Shown: in pieces, positions 59,191 to 64,000 of the stretch | Layout: every line of letters begins with the position of its first letter | How positions within the stretch are numbered: position 1 is the stretch's first letter | NCBI RefSeq assembly: GCF_003073045.1 | Contig: NC_037590.1 | Coordinates: 43,316,296 to 43,380,295, forward strand | Length of the DNA stretch: 64,000 nt | Reading direction: 5' to 3' | DNA from: Pomacea canaliculata | Taxonomy: Eukaryota; Mollusca; Gastropoda; Architaenioglossa; Ampullariidae | Position numbers and translations under genes: made by a program | Notes under the pieces: generated by a model | What the model saw: the letters and a program-made list of their open reading frames with translations, nothing else | Told to the model about the DNA's origin: nothing | Database searches by the model: none

Positions 59191-59214
59191 TGTCGAAGCA
59201 AGCTTTTCGTGCAG

Positions 59215-59322
59215 TACAGACATGACTAACATGACTGACATCAGACAAGTCTGACACGACCGACATCAAGTAAGTCTGACACGACCGACATCAAGTAAGT
59301 CTGACATGACTGACATCAGGTA
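59215..59322. repeat. 25-bp minisatellite, about four copies
   Basis: The unit GACATCAAGTAAGTCTGACA plus CGACC is repeated with few changes. Confidence 0.7.
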
Positions 59323-59329
59323 TCTCCAT

Positions 59330-60280
59330 GAAGCTCAGTTGACCGTTAGAGTGTTTTGTCAGAAGAGTTGTGTTGATGAAAAGATATTTCTGTTTGCGGA
59401 AGTTTGGCCAAGGCACCGAAGATTGGGAGTGTGCTGTCCATACAAATGTCACAATAAGTTTCACATATTTTCGGATGCAGAACTTTACTGACATTGAAAA
59501 TTCCATGTAATGACAGGGCTGCATTCACCGCGTGTGTTCAGTGTGACTGTTGGTGTCCAACCCTCCATTGTCTTCCCTGTAACAGGACAGGTCAGCGCAG
59601 AGTGCGACCTCCCTTGGTGGTGATGCTACTGGATACCAGAGCGCAGATTAAATGAAATGAAATTTTCAATAGAAACTAAATGAAGACCATCTCCGGGAAA
59701 GCTACAGTTCAGAAAGTTAAAAAAAAAACACACACAAAAAAAAACAACACACAATATAGTCTATTCTGACTTGTTTGTTGATGGGTAATGTCCCTTGAAT
59801 TCCTGAGACCAATTACAGTCATTATGGGGAATTATCTCAGTCATGAAGACAATGAAATCAGTGAGAAGAAAGGTGGAGACCACGTGTGTTAACAGGACAT
59901 TTGTTAATTGTCAACAAACGTCGACAGACTGAACGGACTAATTTTTTATGAGATCTTCTCCAAACTAAAAAATGTTTAGTCACTGTGAGGGGTTTATGAC
60001 TATACATGCATATGCGCCCATTGTTTTAATAAGTAAATACACAAAACCTTTAGCGCGATTTGATTGGCCGGCTGAATCACGTGACTGAAGCACACGGGTA
60101 TCTGTTGAGCTTCGTTTTGTGAATTGTAACGTGAACGTAAATACAAAACATGTCTAGACAATATCAAACAAAATACAACTTGGAATCGAAGAAAAAAAAG
60201 CAAAAAAAAAAAACAAAAACAAAAAACAAAACAAAAAAACAAAAACAAAGAAGAAAATTTTAAGAGATCACAGATAAAAA
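59330..60280. other. Spacer between unit fragments
   Basis: No gene is seen. An A-rich (CAAAA)n tract lies at about 60190-60250. Frames on both strands are short and without motifs. Confidence 0.45.
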
Positions 60281-60756
60281 ATTATCTAACATCTGTAATG
60301 ACAAAGAATACAGAGAAGTGTGTTTAGTTCGTATCACATTCACTCTGAAAAGTGCGGACACAAAGTCTCTCCATGAAATATATCTTAATCAATTTATTGA
60401 TAAAATACAAGAAAATATATACAGTTCGACTTAAAACTATGAAAATTGGTTATCTCTCTATACTGTATATATTTCAGTTATAGGGAAACACTCGGTCGCC
60501 GTCACAAGAAAGTCAGGGGAAGACAAGCAGGTCTTCTGACAGAAGACTAGACAATGCTGTAGCAACTCCACAGGAGTGACTCTCAAGAAACATACATTTT
60601 CATCAATAATGTCACAATACAACAGTGTAATGTCTGTCGACTGTTATTTCTAGACTGGTTGGTAGTTAGATGCTCATACAAGGACAGTTGTGTGCCCCAA
60701 TCACTCTACTTACGCGACAAGAAATAGTTCAGAAGTCTCCTGTAAAAGCACTGTGT

Positions 60757-60830
60757 CACTTACATTATTTACACACCTGTCACTTACATTATTTACACAC
60801 CTGTCACTTACATTATTTACACACCTGTCG
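60757..60830. repeat. 24-bp minisatellite, three copies (unit E)
   Basis: Same unit and position as the eight-copy array in unit D, here three copies. It marks the copy-number difference between the two duplicated units. Confidence 0.8.
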
Positions 60831-61752
60831 GACTAGTGTGGACTGAGATAACAACATTGGTATATAGACACAGATTCCTTCATTGATATCATGTTACACG
60901 ATACTCAATGTGACAAGCACACAATTACATACAAGTTCAGTAACTCAGAACATTTTTCAGTCGTTCCTGCCGACAGCAGCAGCCTGTGGGAAGTGACATC
61001 ACGTGACGCCGCCAACATGGACGCTGCACATCACGTCACTCTATCATTTCACAGTCAGTCTCGTGGGGCTGCTGGACTGTGAGGTCTGAGTAGGCTGCAG
61101 ACAAATTGTCTCCACATTAGCATCATATACACATCGTCATAGACTACAGTCTGATTTAAAATAATGTAAAGTCAAACTTAACATTCTTCTTTCACGTGTA
61201 AACATTGAGGCTTCTACTCATTTAGTTCTTGTATAATTTAATGAGGCCAGGTATAACCTCATTAAGGTAGTATATGTATATATGGGCGGCAAATCGACGG
61301 TTTATATGATCCAGAAAGAGAGGTTAGAGCGGGAGACAAGAGTGGGTGAAGTGGACGATGGCCACATTTCTACATGGCTAAACGGTTGTTTGTCAGGTTT
61401 ATCTGTAATTAACAGTACCCATGCTGTTCTTGGGTTACATCTACTTGCAGAAAGAATCTGTTTCTTTCACGTAGACCTCGCAGCAGGTGATAAACAACAG
61501 AACTTTGATCATTGAAACCTGGACAAGCGCTTGCGCCACTACAGTTATTGTGAGGGGAACTACTTCGGTTGCCAGACTTGAGATTGTTTGCCATCCTATT
61601 AAACTTCAGTTGTTTTTGGCTGTAAAATGAGTATGAATCGTGTAGAATCTCTCACAACAATGTGACCTCAGTACATGTCGACCATGGTAATCTCATCTCT
61701 ACACTTCCTTTCGCTCACTCATTCCACAAAACACGACTCGTCCAGTGAAGTC

Positions 61753-61758
61753 TTTATT
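61753..61758 (-). terminator. Candidate poly(A) signal of gene E
   Basis: Minus-strand AATAAA in the same context as in gene D, about 50 bp past the favoured stop codon. Confidence 0.45.
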
Positions 61759-61807
61759 CACACACTCCATCACTCACACTTTCCCTTTTATGGCCTGCAC
61801 TTGTCTT

Positions 61808-63674
61808 TCACTTCGAAACGAAAACTGTTTCAGAAATAGTATAAAATTGTGTATAAATATACCTGTACTGTGTGTACACACTTAAATACTTATGTATAAA
61901 TAAACTATTAATGTGTGTGTGTGTGTGCACTAAATGTGCGAGTATGAGCTGAACAGTAAATATCATCTTACTTGTATCGTCGTCACCCTTGAACATAAAA
62001 GTCAGAAACGTGCTCACAGCGCATGACGCGCATCCAAGTATGTCCAAGGAAAGACACCAAGAATATTCGAACTGACCTGTGGGGACCTCATTTTCCATTC
62101 CATAAACAAACACCATCGCTCCAGTAAAGCATGTGAGACCTGAAAGACAGTTGGCATCGTTTGTACGGTGAGTGCAGCATACATCACAGTGGGAAATACA
62201 CTAAAATGTTATACTGAAAGTTCACAAACTGTTGATACCAATAGTTTTGTCATACTAGTGCTGCTAATGTTTGTATCGATAATAATAATAACTACAACAA
62301 CAACACCCATTCCTCCACACGGAGGCAAACACAATGCGCTCTGTAAGAGACGAGGACCAGTAGAGAAGGATGTAGTATGACAGAGAGAGGATTCTCAATA
62401 AGGCAAGACACACACACACACACACAAATATTAGTTCTTGTAGTCTGACGATCATGAACATGTAGAGGACACTCACTACCCAGACCTCCAGTGACCTCAG
62501 TGAAGTAGCGACACGGAAGCCCGCCATCAAAGAAGTTGGTCTGCACTTCATTCCATGTTGCCAGGATGAGTTCTACCAGCCCCACACACTGTAAGGCCTG
62601 AACAGCGATGGCACCACTGTCTGAAATATTGATATGAACAGTAATAACAAACATTAGCTCAGATAAATATAATTATCGGGGCGGTACGAATAAAGATGTT
62701 CCCCATTCATGTTTGTATCTCGAACCCAAACACACTCTCACACACACAAACACAAACACCGTCTAACCCCCACGTTCACATAATTACGAGCTCTCAGACT
62801 TGTACTCACATGTGAAAGACAGAGAAAGAGAAAGAGAAAGAGAAAGAGAAAGAGAAAGAGAAAGAGAAAGAGAAAGAGAAAGAGAAAGAGAAAGAGAAAG
62901 AGAAAGAGAAAGAGAAAGAGAGAAAACTGATCCAAAAAGCTAATGGAAAAAATCCATTGATACAGAAAGGTAAAAACGCGTATTACTACAGAAAGTTACT
63001 ACATTCAAAGACAAAAATGTCGTCTGTCAGAAAGTATAAACACAGACATAACCAGGAGAGCGAGGAAGGGAGGGATAGAGAGAGATTCTCTTTCATTCTG
63101 TGGAGGAACTCACTCATGACTGAAAGAAAGTAAAGATTTACCCTGTGTAAACAACTACATTTTACAACAAACAGAAATCAGTTAGTAAAGACTTCGACTG
63201 CTGAAAGAGTGGAAAGAGAGGTGAGTGCATGGAGAGAAAGAAACAAAATGTTGTAATCAATCCTGATTTAAACATCGGTCCTCTTCAAAGCAAGGACTAG
63301 TATTTTCATGCCCAATATGCTGACTTGTTTTGGACATAAAAATATATGAACATAGTGTACACTGTGCAGGAAGCTGCATAAAATTGCATTCTTTAAAAAA
63401 GTGAAAACCATTCTTTGGATAACTTACGGAAATGTCCAGCAAACATCACAGGCTGCACTGAATAGCAAGTCATGGGATCTATTGAGGTGTACACACATTG
63501 CTGCCACAGACCTGTATACTCTCCTTCCACGTAATGTTCTTCGTCTGGTCTAGCCTTCACCCAGAAAGGAGCGCTAAAGGCTATGATGTAGAGGAGAGTC
63601 CCGATGACAAGAAGAATGACACCACCTTTATATTCCCGCGGCTTGCCATTGAAGACTGACATGTTGAAAGGCAT
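61808..63674 (-). CDS. Claudin-like tetraspan gene E, four exons
   Basis: Exons 63674-63428, 62620-62477 and 62139-61972 are GT-AG and phase 1 throughout. The short terminal exon 61824-61808 (acceptor CTGAAACAG, coding IFVSK then stop) is the same as in D and is my preferred end, giving about 191 residues. An alternative acceptor lies lower, in CATTTTACAG. The stretch that carries D's other terminal-exon candidate is missing here. Features: TM1 about 19-38, W38, GLW 55-57, C60 and C70, TM2 IAVQALQCVGLVELILATW (a Glu inside TM2 where D has Gly), TM3 FTGAMVFVYGM, TM4 CLSLDILGCASCAVSTFL. Exon 2 differs from D by very few bases. The same cellular role as gene D is expected; no direct evidence. 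Confidence 0.78.
62817..62923. repeat. (AGAGAA)n microsatellite in the first intron of gene E
   Basis: About seventeen GAGAAA/AGAGAA units lie where gene D (56608-56628) has only a short AGAG stretch. Its minus-strand translation as Phe/Leu repeats is an artefact. Confidence 0.85.
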
Positions 63675-64000
63675 GGCTTGTGTGTTGTGAGATCCTTCAA
63701 AACATCAAACACCTGTTCAGCAAGTAATGAAGTCTTTTTATATAAATAATTTTTTGAGGAACGAAGAGAGAAAACAATCCTAACACACTCCCTCCTACAG
63801 CCTCGTCATGTGATGGGGAACTTTCTGGAGCTCAGAAGTAATCTGTCGGCGGGTAAAGATGGCGAGTGGGTCAACACCAGGTAAGGAAGACAAGTCAGGG
63901 CGGGATCGGGATGTGAATATGAAGACAGGGGAAATAAGTCTTTAGGGTCAGTCATGCTAACTGCATAGACGGTGAGAGGAAAATTTTACAAGCGGAAGGC
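63675..64000. promoter_or_regulatory. Upstream region of gene E, possibly bidirectional
   Basis: It shares the leader and distal blocks with genes C and D. AAGATGGCGAGTGGGTCAAC at 63857-63876 resembles a YY1-type initiator on the plus strand. An ATG at 63859 is followed 22 bases later by a CAG|GTAAGG donor. The window ends before any downstream exon could be checked. Confidence 0.35.

Noticed and set aside
62738-62935. FLFLFL-repeat frame
   Set aside because: It is the reverse strand of the AGAGAA microsatellite in a gene E intron.
1-64000. CRISPR arrays, prokaryotic operons, ribosome binding sites
   Set aside because: The window is eukaryotic: introns, poly(A) signals and SINE-like repeats. 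The tandem repeats found are minisatellites without spacers.
1-64000. Retroviral, LTR or Polinton-type elements
   Set aside because: No paired long terminal repeats and no recognisable polymerase, integrase, capsid or envelope frames were seen.

Overview
The window looks like invertebrate nuclear DNA, most likely from a mollusc and probably a gastropod. The grounds are AT-rich spacers, multi-exon genes with canonical GT-AG introns, abundant microsatellites, tRNA-headed SINE-like pieces and TA/TTAA/8-bp-duplicating DNA transposon relics. The species assignment is inference. All calls come from reading the sequence; no search was run.

Layout. (1) 2.7-4.6 kb, minus strand: a three-exon claudin-like four-pass membrane protein (gene A). 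(2) 15.2-16.8 kb, plus strand: an intronless, TATA-driven, apparently polyadenylated linker histone H1 with an unusual acidic tail. (3) 22.8-23.1 and 27.2-28.1 kb, minus strand: two intronless TATA-promoter reading frames, one for a 49-residue Lys/Gly/Pro/Gln peptide and one for a 248-residue disordered Pro/Ala/Thr protein. Their promoters share a downstream element at identical spacing. (4) 36.7-41.0 kb, minus strand: a second claudin-like gene (B) with a 51-bp cassette micro-exon and a C-terminal PDZ-ligand-like end. (5) 47.4-64 kb: three tandem minus-strand claudin-like genes (C, D, E) in repeated segments, plus remnants of a further copy. The rest is spacer with transposon and SINE relics, minisatellites and simple repeats.

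All five claudin-like genes share phase-1 introns at equivalent places: exon 1 carries TM1 and the first extracellular loop (W...GLW...C...C), a 141-144 bp exon 2 carries TM2, and a later exon carries TM3 and TM4. By family analogy they are expected to act at cell-cell junctions or as membrane tetraspans. C, D and E have nearly identical exon 2 but diverged exons 1 and 3, which points to exon-limited gene conversion. Gene C has a length change at the end of exon 1 that puts a stop against the splice donor. The terminal coding exons of C, D and E are short and uncertain.

Most other open frames are shadows of repeats or of the opposite strand. No CRISPR array, rRNA, convincing functional tRNA, or retroviral/LTR element was seen.
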